Of a DNA stretch of 64,000 nt, positions 32,532 through 41,351 are shown piece after piece. Origin of the DNA: JBBPZA01 sp963797015 (GTDB lineage Bacteria > Actinomycetota > Thermoleophilia > Solirubrobacterales > Solirubrobacteraceae); assembly GCA_963797015.1 (NCBI GenBank), contig CAWCNV010000007.1, forward strand, positions 352,703 to 416,702, given 5' to 3'. Position 1 is the stretch's first letter, and each line of letters starts with the position of its first letter. The position numbers and the translations under genes are program-made. The notes beneath the pieces are model-generated. The model saw only the letters and a list, made by a program, of their open reading frames with translations, was not told the origin of the DNA and did not search any database.

Positions 32532-33880
32532 TGGCTGCGCCGGCGGTGGTCGCGGGGCATGCACCCGCCACCGCGCCGGTGGGATTGCCTCCCGGGCCGA
32601 GCAGCTCGCCCTTCACGCAGGGACTGCGCTACCTGATCCGCCCGCAGCCGTGGCTGCGAGAGCTGCACGCGCGCCACGGGCCGCGGGTGACGATCCGCTT
32701 CATCGATATCGGCACGCTCGTGCTGCTCGCCGATCCCGACGACTGCAAGCGCGTCTTCACCGCGCCCGACGACGTACTGCTGGGCGGCCGCAGCAACGCC
32801 GTGCTCGAGCCGTTCGTGGGCGCGCGCTCGATCCTCCTGCTCGACGGGGCCGAGCACCTGCGTGCGCGGCGGCTGCTGCTGCCGCCGTTCCACGGCGAGC
32901 GCATGGCCGCCTACGAGGGCATCGTCGAGCGGGTCACGCGCGAGCGGATCGCGGGCTGGCGGGCGGGCGACCGGCTCGTGCTCCAGACCCACATGCAGGC
33001 GATCACGCTCGAGGTCATCGCGCGCGCGATCTTCGGCGTGGAGCGCGGCGCGCGCGCGGAGGAGCTCAAGGCGCTGATCCCGCGCATCTTCGAGATGATC
33101 CAGGGGACGCTGCGGGCGTTCGTCTCCGGCTACACCGGCAGGGACCCGCTCAGGCGCTTCACCCGCTTCGGCCGCGCGCTGCAGCGGATGGACGACCTGC
33201 TCTACGCGGAGATCGAGGAGCGCCGGCGCGACCCGGGGCTCGACCAGCGCGACGACATCCTCTCGCTGCTGCTCGGAGCGCGCGACGAGGACGGGAACCC
33301 GATGAGCGACCGTGAGCTGCGCGACGAGCTGGTCACGATGCTCGGGGCCGGGCACGAGACGACCGCGACGTCGCTGGCCTGGGCCTTCGAGCGGATCCTG
33401 CGACATCCCGAGGTGCACGAGCGCCTGCGCGACGAAGTGGCGGCCGGCGAGCGCCGCTACGTCGACGCGACCGTGAACGAGACGCTGCGCCTGCGGCCGG
33501 TGCTGCCCCTGACCAGCCGCCAGGCGGCCGTGCCCTTCGAGCTCGACGGGCTGACCGTGCCCGCCGACACGATCCTCGCCCCCAACATCCACGTGGTCAA
33601 CCGCCGCCCCGACCTCTATCCCGAGCCCCACCGCTTCCTGCCCGAGCGCTTCCTCGACGTCAAGCCGCCCACCTACGGCTGGCTGCCGTTCGGGGGCGGC
33701 GGCCGGCGCTGCCTGGGCGCCGCCTTCGCGCAGATGGAGATGCGGGTCGTGATGGCCACGATGCTGCGCAAGCTGACCCTGCGGGCCCCGGATCCCCGCG
33801 CCGAGCCGGTCACCCGGCGCGGCATCGTGCTCGCGCCCGCGAGGGGCGGGCTGGTCGACGTGGTCGCCGCCGAGGGCTAG
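32531..33880 (+). CDS. cytochrome P450
   Basis: A 449-residue haem monooxygenase. MLGAGHETTATSLAWAFE is the oxygen-binding I-helix (AGxET), VNETLRLRPVLPLTSR the ExxR motif, PERFLD the PERF motif, and WLPFGGGGRRCLGAAFAQME the haem-binding loop with the thiolate cysteine. The N-terminus has no membrane anchor, so it is soluble. Redox partners would be ferredoxins (one lies at 45627), but pairing is a guess. Substrate unknown. Its TAG stop lies in a CTAG shared with the convergent cupin gene. Confidence 0.92.
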   Translation: MAAPAVVAGHAPATAPVGLPPGPSSSPFTQGLRYLIRPQPWLRELHARHGPRVTIRFIDIGTLVLLADPDDCKRVFTAPDDVLLGGRSNAVLEPFVGARSILLLDGAEHLRARRLLLPPFHGERMAAYEGIVERVTRERIAGWRAGDRLVLQTHMQAITLEVIARAIFGVERGARAEELKALIPRIFEMIQGTLRAFVSGYTGRDPLRRFTRFGRALQRMDDLLYAEIEERRRDPGLDQRDDILSLLLGARDEDGNPMSDRELRDELVTMLGAGHETTATSLAWAFERILRHPEVHERLRDEVAAGERRYVDATVNETLRLRPVLPLTSRQAAVPFELDGLTVPADTILAPNIHVVNRRPDLYPEPHRFLPERFLDVKPPTYGWLPFGGGGRRCLGAAFAQMEMRVVMATMLRKLTLRAPDPRAEPVTRRGIVLAPARGGLVDVVAAEG

Positions 33881-34629
33881 TAGCCGCGTACGCGCGCGAG
33901 GGGCCTGAGGATCGCAAAGGCCACGCGCTGCACCGGCCACGGCGGGCTGGCCAGTCGGATCTCGTCGGCGAACGCCGGGCCGAGGACCGCCACGCGCAGG
34001 AGCGAGGGCCTCCCCTGCTCGTCCAGCTCGCCGCGGCCGGCGAGGTCGAACAGCGTCTCGAAGAGCTCTTGAGTACGCAGCGCAGGGCGGAACTCCTGGA
34101 CCGAGACGGCCTCCTCGTCGCCGTCGTTGACGAAGTGGTGCGGCATGCCGGCCGGGATCGTGATCGCTTCGCCCGGGCCGAGCGTCTGGTCTCGGCCGGC
34201 CACCGTGAACCGGAGCGCGCCGGAGATCACCTCGGCGCGCGACTCCTGTCGCGGGTGGACATGGACCGGCTCGGCAACGGCAGTCGGCGGGTTGGTTGTG
34301 TGGATCCGCAGCAGCGCCCCGTCGGTGTCGGCCGCCGTGAGGAGGAAGCGCATGGTCTGCCCGGTGCGCGGGTTGTGGATCTCCCGCCGCGGGGTGCCCG
34401 CACGCCGGCCGTGGCTCTCGAGTTGCTGGTCGCTCGTGGCGGCGCCCGCACGCCGGCCGCGGCTCTCGAGCTGCTGGTCGCTCGTGGCGGCGCCCGCACG
34501 CCGGCCGCGGCTCTCGAGCTGCTGGTCGCTCGTGGCGGCGCCCGCACGCCGGCCGCGGCTCTCGAGCTGCTGGTCGCTCGTGGCCGCGCCCGCACGCTGG
34601 CCGTGGCTCTCTCGTACAGCTTGGCTCAT
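33877..34629 (-). CDS. cupin protein with N-terminal 16-residue tandem repeats
   Basis: A 250-residue protein in two parts. Residues 1-85 are a low-complexity tail with four copies of a 16-residue unit (GAATSDQQLESRGRRA). The rest is a single-domain cupin: EPVHVHPRQESRAEVISGAL (HxH...E metal motif) and GEAITIPAGMPHHFVNDGDE (second His). Its C-terminal 60 residues resemble cupins with a short helical tail. ATG 34629 has GAGGGG upstream; the frame is open to 34728 but that would overlap the divergent marR. Function unknown. Confidence 0.75.
   Translation of the reverse strand: MSQAVRESHGQRAGAATSDQQLESRGRRAGAATSDQQLESRGRRAGAATSDQQLESRGRRAGAATSDQQLESHGRRAGTPRREIHNPRTGQTMRFLLTAADTDGALLRIHTTNPPTAVAEPVHVHPRQESRAEVISGALRFTVAGRDQTLGPGEAITIPAGMPHHFVNDGDEEAVSVQEFRPALRTQELFETLFDLAGRGELDEQGRPSLLRVAVLGPAFADEIRLASPPWPVQRVAFAILRPLARVRGY
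34396..34611 (-). repeat. 48-bp tandem repeat, 4 full copies plus half
   Basis: Units at 34396-34443, 34444-34491, 34492-34539 and 34540-34587, and a partial unit at 34588-34611. The central copies are identical. The length keeps the cupin frame and encodes 16 residues per unit. No stop occurs in several other frames, which creates long spurious ORFs here. Confidence 0.9.
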
Positions 34630-34688
34630 GGTGGATTCCCCTCGACCCGCCGTACGAGCGTGCGGCGGGGTAGACTGGGATTGGAAAG

Positions 34689-34711
34689 TTAGGCTCCCTA
34701 AGCTTAGGCTA
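34689..34711. promoter_or_regulatory. marR/cupin operator-promoter
   Basis: A perfect 12-bp palindrome CCTAAGCTTAGG (34697-34708) lies inside direct repeats of TTAGGCT (34689-34695, 34704-34710). The heptamer TAGGCTA (34705-34711) supplies TAGGCT for marR (11 nt before TTG 34722) and TAGCCT on the minus strand towards the cupin gene. A MarR dimer bound here would block both promoters; this is inference. Confidence 0.5.
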
Positions 34712-34721
34712 CCAAAGCTTT

Positions 34722-35204
34722 TTGTCAAACCCTCCGGAACACCGCCTCCATATCGGCCAGCTCCTGGCCCAGCTCACGCGCCTGTTCCAGACCGAGCTCT
34801 TCGATCGCCTCGTCGCCGCGGGGCTCGAGGACGCGCGAGTGCCGCACACGCACGTGACCGCCTACATCAAGGCGGAGGGATCGAGGCTCACCGACCTCGC
34901 CGCCCAAGCGCGGATGACCCTTCCTGCCATGTCCGAGCTGGTCGACGACCTGCAGCGAATCGGCATCGTCGAACGCAGGCCGGACCCGGACGACGCGCGC
35001 GCGAAGCTCATCTGCCTCACGGACGCGGGCTGGGACGCGATGCGCACGGGCCAGCGCGTGATCGCGGAGATCGAGCGCGAGTACGGCGAGGCGGTCGGGC
35101 CCGAGCGGTTCGAGGCGGCCGCGCAGACGCTGGAGGCGCTGCTGCGGGCCCTTACCGCAGCGGCGGATGGCACTCCTGTAAAGAGAGTGCCAACGCGCCC
35201 TTGA
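34722..35204 (+). CDS. MarR family transcriptional regulator
   Basis: A 160-residue winged-helix regulator. KAEGSRLTDLAAQARMTLPA and MSELVDDLQRIGIVERRPDP are the recognition helix region, followed by the wing DPDDARAKLICLTDAG with its conserved D-x-R. The start is TTG 34722, supported by a -10 hexamer 11 nt upstream; no ATG fits. It is divergent from the cupin gene, which it probably regulates along with itself. Its last codons (encoding DGTPVKRVP) are the DNA of the first CIRCE operator of groESL. Confidence 0.82.
   Translation: MSNPPEHRLHIGQLLAQLTRLFQTELFDRLVAAGLEDARVPHTHVTAYIKAEGSRLTDLAAQARMTLPAMSELVDDLQRIGIVERRPDPDDARAKLICLTDAGWDAMRTGQRVIAEIEREYGEAVGPERFEAAAQTLEALLRALTAAADGTPVKRVPTRP
35168..35192 (+). 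promoter_or_regulatory. CIRCE operator 1 (HrcA site) inside the marR 3' end
   Basis: TGGCACTC-N9-GAGTGCCA, matching the CIRCE consensus TTAGCACTC-N9-GAGTGCTAA closely. It lies wholly within the marR coding sequence, just upstream of the groES -35. Recognition by HrcA is inferred; hrcA is not in the window. Confidence 0.88.
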
Positions 35205-35228
35205 CTTCCCCCTCTCGCGTCATATAGT
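35201..35228 (+). promoter_or_regulatory. groESL promoter
   Basis: -35 TTGACT (35201-35206), overlapping the marR stop codon, a 16-bp spacer, and -10 TATAGT (35223-35228). It is the best sigma-70-type promoter in the window and lies between the two CIRCE elements. Confidence 0.8.
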
Positions 35229-35242
35229 CCCAATCCAGTGGC

Positions 35243-35269
35243 TTGGCACTCGCACCTAGAGAGTGCCAA
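35243..35269 (+). promoter_or_regulatory. CIRCE operator 2 (HrcA site)
   Basis: TTGGCACTC-N9-GAGTGCCAA, a perfect 9-bp inverted repeat about 15 bp downstream of the -10, so it would lie in the 5' UTR of the groES mRNA. Confidence 0.92.
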
Positions 35270-35305
35270 GGTCCCCCGACGCTCCCGACCTGGAGGTTGT
35301 TGCAC

Positions 35306-35599
35306 ATGAAGCTCAAGCCCTTGGGCGATCGCGTGATCGTGCAGGCGATCGAGGAGGAGGAGACGACGGCCAGCGGCCTCGTGCTCCCCGACACGGCGAA
35401 GGAGAAGCCTCAGAAGGGCAAGGTCGTCGCCGTGGGCGACGGCCGCTGGGACGACGAGGGCGAGAAGCGCATTCCGCTCGACGTCGGTGAGGGCGACGAG
35501 GTCCTCTACAGCAAGTACGGCGGCACGGAGATCAAGGTGGACGGCGAGGACCTGCTGGTCCTGCGCGAGTCCGACGTGCTGGCCAAGGTCTCTGGCTAA
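35306..35599 (+). CDS. groES: co-chaperonin GroES
   Basis: A 97-residue Hsp10, the heptameric lid of the GroEL folding chamber. MKLKPLGDRVIVQAIEEEET begins the beta-barrel. The mobile loop is ETTASGLVLPDTAKEKPQKG, containing the GroEL-binding GLVLP, and VLYSKYGGTEIKVDGEDLLV completes the fold. ATG 35306 has TGGAGG 9 nt upstream. It is co-transcribed with groEL 23 bp downstream under double CIRCE control. Confidence 0.97.
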   Translation: MKLKPLGDRVIVQAIEEEETTASGLVLPDTAKEKPQKGKVVAVGDGRWDDEGEKRIPLDVGEGDEVLYSKYGGTEIKVDGEDLLVLRESDVLAKVSG

Positions 35600-35622
35600 A
35601 CGTCAAGGAGAAACAACCAGAT

Positions 35623-37254
<1,632 letters not shown>

Positions 37255-37290
37255 CCAGCGCTTCCGCGGGAGCGTTTCGCAGTTCGCTTC

Positions 37291-37318
37291 GAGGGCCCGG
37301 CCGGTGTGCCGGGCCCTC
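37291..37318 (+). terminator. terminator hairpin of groESL
   Basis: GAGGGCCCGGC-CGGTGT-GCCGGGCCCTC, a perfect 11-bp stem with a 6-nt loop, 36 bp after the groEL stop. No long U-run follows (GTGCGTTGTCTC). Confidence 0.7.
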
Positions 37319-37638
37319 GTGCGTTGTCTCCCGCCCCGCGCCCCGCGCCCGCACCCCGCGGCCCGCGCCTCGCGCCTCGCGCCTCGCGCCTCGCGCCTGT
37401 CGCGGGCCGGGCTCTCACCATTGTGAACGGCGGGCGGGCTAGGGGAAGGAGGTTGGTGGGGTTTCGGCCTTTGCGTCGTTCGGCGCGTGGTCTGTTGACG
37501 GGCCGTGCCTTGTTCGTCGCGTTTGTCGCGCTTCGAGGCCTCTGAAGGGGTTGCTCTGGCTTCATTCGGGTTCTGGGGCGCAATAACAACGCTGGACGTT
37601 GATTTCGCGCCCCAGAACGGATTGAGGCCCCTTCTCCC
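37319..37638. other. gene-free gap with short tandem repeats
   Basis: No gene supported. The first part is C/G-rich with a 7-bp tandem repeat GCGCCTC (four units at 37365-37392 plus GCGCCT to 37398). The second part contains a strong hairpin (listed separately). Base composition is less GC-rich after 37440. Confidence 0.6.
37571..37617. repeat. long hairpin upstream of the AbiEi/DUF559 gene
   Basis: TTCTGGGGCGC (37571-37581) pairs perfectly with GCGCCCCAGAA (37607-37617). Inside, CAACG (37587-37591) and CGTTG (37597-37601) form a second stem around CTGGA. It ends 22 bp before the first possible start of the downstream gene. It could be an operator, terminator or dispersed repeat. Confidence 0.75.
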
Positions 37639-38568
37639 TTGCCCTCGTTGCCCAGAGCCCACGAAACGGTGAGCGCCCTGATGTCTCGCCAGCACGGGCT
37701 CGTGACGACGGCGCAGGCTCGGGCATGCGGACTTACCGCGCGACAGATCCAGCTCAGGGTCGAGACGGGCGAGTGGGAGCGCATCCACCCCGGCGTCTTC
37801 CGTCACTCCGCACACCCCCCGACCTGGGAGGGACGCCTTCTCGCCGCAACGCTCGCCCTGGGCCCGGGCGTCGCGGCCTCGCACCGCTCCGCGCTGGGAC
37901 TGTGGGGTCTCCACGGCTACAAGGCCCTGGTCGTCGAGGTGAGCGTGCCACGAGAGTCCGGCATCATCGGGTCCCGCGGAGTGCTGAAGCACCGGGCACG
38001 GGATCTGAGGCCCGAGCACGTCTGCGCCAGGAACGGCGTCCCCGTGACCCGACCGGCCCGCACCCTTATCGACCTAGGAGCCGTCGCTCCTCCCTCCCTA
38101 GTCGCCCGTTGCATGGAGGAGTGGCTCGCGGATCGGATCGTGAGCGTGGATGAGCTGCGCGCGGCGGTTGAGGAGCACCGAGGCAAGGGCCGCCGGGGGG
38201 TCGGCGTCCTGCGCCGCGCCCTCGAGACCCGTGTCCTCGTCGACCTACGAGCTGACAGCGGCGTCGAGGCGCTTCTCGCCCGCGTGCTCAAGCGCCACCG
38301 TGTCGCCTTGCCCGAACTGCACCACGTCGTCAAGGCGGGGCCCGTGGTGGCCGAGCTCGACTACGCCTACCCCCACGCGCGGATCGCGCTCGAGGTCGAC
38401 GGCTACGGCGTCCACCTCCGCTCGCGAGAGGCGTTCGAACACGATCGCCATCGGCAGAACGAGCTCGAGATCGCCGGCTGGCGAGTCCTGCGCTTCACCA
38501 GCCGAGCCCTCCGACGCGAGCCCGACCGGGTTGCGGCGCAGGTCGAGCGGATGCTCAGCGCCGGCTGA
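37639..38568 (+). CDS. AbiEi-type antitoxin HTH plus DUF559 (Vsr-like nuclease fold) protein
   Basis: A 309-residue two-domain protein. The N-terminal 60 residues (MSRQHGLVTTAQARACGLTA then ERIHPGVFRH) match the winged-helix AbiEi antitoxin N-domain. The C-terminal 100 residues are DUF559: VVAELDYAYPHARIALEVDG with FEHDRHRQNELEIAGWRVLR, a PD-(D/E)xK-like core resembling Vsr endonuclease. No AbiEii toxin gene is adjacent, so this is an orphan. Alternative starts are GTG 37669 and ATG 37681. The 3' end overlaps the methyltransferase gene by 14 bp. Confidence 0.78.
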   Translation: MPSLPRAHETVSALMSRQHGLVTTAQARACGLTARQIQLRVETGEWERIHPGVFRHSAHPPTWEGRLLAATLALGPGVAASHRSALGLWGLHGYKALVVEVSVPRESGIIGSRGVLKHRARDLRPEHVCARNGVPVTRPARTLIDLGAVAPPSLVARCMEEWLADRIVSVDELRAAVEEHRGKGRRGVGVLRRALETRVLVDLRADSGVEALLARVLKRHRVALPELHHVVKAGPVVAELDYAYPHARIALEVDGYGVHLRSREAFEHDRHRQNELEIAGWRVLRFTSRALRREPDRVAAQVERMLSAG

Positions 38569-39478
38569 ACGGTGCCAGGCGCTCGCGCAGCTTGCGGGCG
38601 AGGATCGTCGATCGACGCATTGGCCGGGTGAGTCGCCAGCTCCGGCTCTCCTCGTAGTACCGACGCACCTCGGACGCCATCGCCGCACCCTCGCGCTCGG
38701 CCTGGCGGACGTTGTGCCGAAGCGCCGAGAGCTCGCGCGGATCGTCGGACAGCCTCTCGACGTCCTCGACCGTCACCTGTACATCGCGCTTGCGCAGCAG
38801 CGGCCACGTCTGGCCATGCACCTGGGGCGCGACGTCGACGATCTCGTAGGCGCAGCCCCAGTGCTCCCGGATCCACCAATCCGACATGAGCACCGCCGGG
38901 CCTCCTTGCTCCCAGGGAGCGTCTCGCCGCAGGACGTTCATCCCGGTCCGGTCCTCGTCCCAAGGCTCGTGGGTGAAGATCTCGCCGTTCCAGCGCCCCA
39001 TGTACGTCGCGACCAGGAGCCCGCCGGGCCTCAGCAGGCGGTGGAGCTCGAGCAGCCAGGGAATCGACTCGTCGGTGAGATGGGTGAAGACCGACAGCGC
39101 CCAGACCAAGTCGAACGTGCCGTACTCGAGCCCGAGGGGTGGCGCGGGCTTGCTCTGGACGACGTGTAGCGGCGGACTGAGCTCGTCCCTCAGCCAGGCA
39201 ATGCTCGCGGCATCGATGTCCGCACCCCAGAACTCCGCGTCCTGGGCCTCCGCGAGGAAGTGCCGCAGCGTGCGTCCGGCCCCGCAGCCGAAGTCGAGTA
39301 CCCGCTTGCCGGCGAACGACCAGTCATCTGGGAGCAGGCCGACGAGCGCGCTCTTCGCCTCCGCGCCGAGCCGCTCGTACGCCTGCAGAGGAGCGTCGTG
39401 ACCCTCCAGGCAGCACACGCGCTGCGCGAGGCTCAGCGGCGGATAGGGAGCGTCAACGCTCGCGGTGTGGGGACGCAT
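38555..39478 (-). CDS. class I SAM-dependent methyltransferase
   Basis: A 307-residue methyltransferase. Motif I is KRVLDFGCGAGRTLRHFLAE, then WGADIDAASIAWL and FDLVWALSVFTHLTDESIPW (motif post-I and II), and LHRLLRPGGLLVATY (motif III). The C-terminus (RRYYEESRSWRLTRPMR) resembles the SrSWxLTxPLR tail seen in proteins encoded with glycosyltransferases, hinting at a cell-surface or glycan role. ATG 39478 is chosen over the open frame to 39649 because the upstream residues are compositionally unlike protein. Substrate unknown. Confidence 0.78.
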   Translation of the reverse strand: MRPHTASVDAPYPPLSLAQRVCCLEGHDAPLQAYERLGAEAKSALVGLLPDDWSFAGKRVLDFGCGAGRTLRHFLAEAQDAEFWGADIDAASIAWLRDELSPPLHVVQSKPAPPLGLEYGTFDLVWALSVFTHLTDESIPWLLELHRLLRPGGLLVATYMGRWNGEIFTHEPWDEDRTGMNVLRRDAPWEQGGPAVLMSDWWIREHWGCAYEIVDVAPQVHGQTWPLLRKRDVQVTVEDVERLSDDPRELSALRHNVRQAEREGAAMASEVRRYYEESRSWRLTRPMRRSTILARKLRERLAPFSRR

Positions 39479-39631
39479 CGGCGCCACACTTGGCCGGAGC
39501 CTAGACGAGAATCCCGTTGCCGCTCTGCTTTCCCTGGTCCGCCGCCGCGCGGGTGCGACGGCGCCACTGTGCCGGGTGATCCGGCGTTGCACGACCCCAC
39601 CCAGAGGAGTAGCGTCGCCCCGAGGGAGAAG

Positions 39632-41245
39632 GTGAGCCTCAGCCGGCACCTACTCAGCTTCACCGCGGCCCTCGTGGGGCTGGTCGTCGCGCTCGTGCTG
39701 CCAGCGGTCGCCGGCGCGCAGATCACGAAGTTCCCGGTCCCGAACCTCAGCGGCGGTGCGGGCGGCATCGTCGCCGGTCCCGACGGTTCGCTGTGGTTCA
39801 CCGAGACGGCCGGGAAGATCGGGCGCGTCACGACCGCGGGAACCGTGACCGAGTTTCCCGTGCCGTGGGCCGGGGCGGAGCTCGCGAACATCGCGGCGGG
39901 CCCTGACGGCGCGCTGTGGTTCACCGATCCGGGTGCCGCCAAGATCGGGCGCATCACCACCGGCGGCAGCGTCACCCAGTTCAGCGTTCCGGGCCAGCCC
40001 AACGACATCGCCGCCGGCCCCGACGGCGCGCTGTGGTTCACCGAGTTCAACGCCGGGAGGATCGGACGCATCACGACCGGCGGCCGCGTCACCGAGTTCA
40101 CCATCCCGACGCCCAACGGAGCGGGGTCCGGTATCGCCGCCGGCCCCGACGGAGCGCTGTGGTTCAGCGAGGAGTTCGCCGGGAGGATCGGACGCATCAC
40201 CACCGCCGGGGCGATCACCGACTTCCCGCTCCCGAATCCCAATGCCACGCCCGGTGACATCGCGGCCGGACCCGACGGAGCGTTGTGGTTCACCGAAGCA
40301 TCCGGCATCGGCCGGATCACGACCGGCGGCAGCGTGACCGAGTACCCGGTCTTCACGCCGCTGGGCAGCCCCACCCAGATCACCTCGGGGCCCGACGGGG
40401 CGCTGTGGTTCAGCGAGGAGTTCGCCGGCAAGATCGGCCGCATCACCACGTCGGGGGGGATCGGCGAGTTCCGCGGTGCCGGCGCGCCGGCCGGGATCAC
40501 GTCCGGCCCCGACGGGGCGCTGTGGTTCACGGACGCCCTTGGCTCGATCGGGCGGATCGCCGCCGCTCCGGCGCCGCCAGAGGACTCGGTCCTCGGCCTC
40601 ATCCACACGGAGCCTCCGTGCCCATTCCCCGTGTGCATCCAGCAGCCGCGCTATATCTTCGACGTCTCCAGCGGGACATCGGGCGAGAATCCGGTCGGCA
40701 GCGTGAAGTATCAGACGGGCGAGCGCGCCGGCGAGCAGACCGAAACCGGCTCTGTGTCGTGCGTGTACGTGAGCGGCAAGCGCGCCACCGTCGGGGTCGA
40801 GTTCGCAGGCTTCGCCTTCCCGCCGCGCGCCGAGGTCATCTTCCTCGAGGACAACGGGAGCGTCACGCAGGACAGGTTCGGCGTCCAGCGCCTGCCGGCG
40901 GGTAGCGCCCCGACCACTTGCCCACAGAGCCCGCCGGCGGGGATCACGCTCGGCCCGGCCTATCCCGGCGTCGGCGGGGGAACGGAGCCCGGGGTGACGA
41001 TCACCGACACCCAGCCGCCGCCCAAGCTGCCGACCACCCGCAACCAGTGCCGCGGGGCCGGCTGGAGAGCGTTCGGCCTGAAGAGCCAGGCCCAGTGCTT
41101 CGCGGTCGTCCGCTTCCTCGGCCTTGCCTCCTGCCTCAAGGAGCGCAACACGATCGGACGCCCCGCCTTCCGCCAGAAGTACGGCGCCGGCAAGCTCACG
41201 CGCCACCCGCTGCGGCGCTGCATCCGCCTGCGCATCGGGCCCTGA
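39632..41245 (+). CDS. secreted seven-bladed propeller of the Vgb (virginiamycin B lyase-like) family
   Basis: A 537-residue exported protein. The signal peptide ends VAGAQ (about residue 30). Seven repeats of GPDGALWFTE-type blades with KIGRITTGGSVTEF strands follow (about 40-310), then a linker with two cysteine pairs and a C-terminal domain with NQCRGAGWRAFG and AQCFAVV. Vgb linearises streptogramin B, but its catalytic histidines are missing: no His occurs in the propeller. It is more likely a binding or structural propeller. GTG 39632 follows GAGGGAGAAG. Confidence 0.78.
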   Translation: MSLSRHLLSFTAALVGLVVALVLPAVAGAQITKFPVPNLSGGAGGIVAGPDGSLWFTETAGKIGRVTTAGTVTEFPVPWAGAELANIAAGPDGALWFTDPGAAKIGRITTGGSVTQFSVPGQPNDIAAGPDGALWFTEFNAGRIGRITTGGRVTEFTIPTPNGAGSGIAAGPDGALWFSEEFAGRIGRITTAGAITDFPLPNPNATPGDIAAGPDGALWFTEASGIGRITTGGSVTEYPVFTPLGSPTQITSGPDGALWFSEEFAGKIGRITTSGGIGEFRGAGAPAGITSGPDGALWFTDALGSIGRIAAAPAPPEDSVLGLIHTEPPCPFPVCIQQPRYIFDVSSGTSGENPVGSVKYQTGERAGEQTETGSVSCVYVSGKRATVGVEFAGFAFPPRAEVIFLEDNGSVTQDRFGVQRLPAGSAPTTCPQSPPAGITLGPAYPGVGGGTEPGVTITDTQPPPKLPTTRNQCRGAGWRAFGLKSQAQCFAVVRFLGLASCLKERNTIGRPAFRQKYGAGKLTRHPLRRCIRLRIGP

Positions 41246-41302
41246 CCGCTCGGCGACGGAGCGGTAGTACCGACGACGTCCCCTTGCTCAGGCCATCGGC
41301 CG

Positions 41303-41338
41303 GGAAGACGGTCCCGGTGCGAAAGCGGGACCTCTTCC
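41303..41338. terminator. terminator between convergent vgb-like and citA genes
   Basis: GGAAGA-C-GGTCCCG, a 9-nt loop, then CGGGACC-TCTTCC: 13 paired bases with one bulged C. It lies 13 bp after the citrate synthase stop and 57 bp after the propeller gene. Confidence 0.7.
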
Positions 41339-41351
41339 GGGGACGGCGCGC

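Noticed and set aside
34396..34611. CRISPR-like array
   Set aside because: The units are contiguous 48-bp tandem repeats with no spacers, and they lie in a coding frame.
37365..37398. 7-bp tandem repeat GCGCCTC as a functional element
   Set aside because: Five short units in a C/G-rich stretch after a terminator are readily explained by slippage. Nothing suggests a function.
39260..39631. N-terminal extension of the Vgb-like protein
   Set aside because: The frame is antisense to the methyltransferase gene, and a normal signal peptide begins at GTG 39632.
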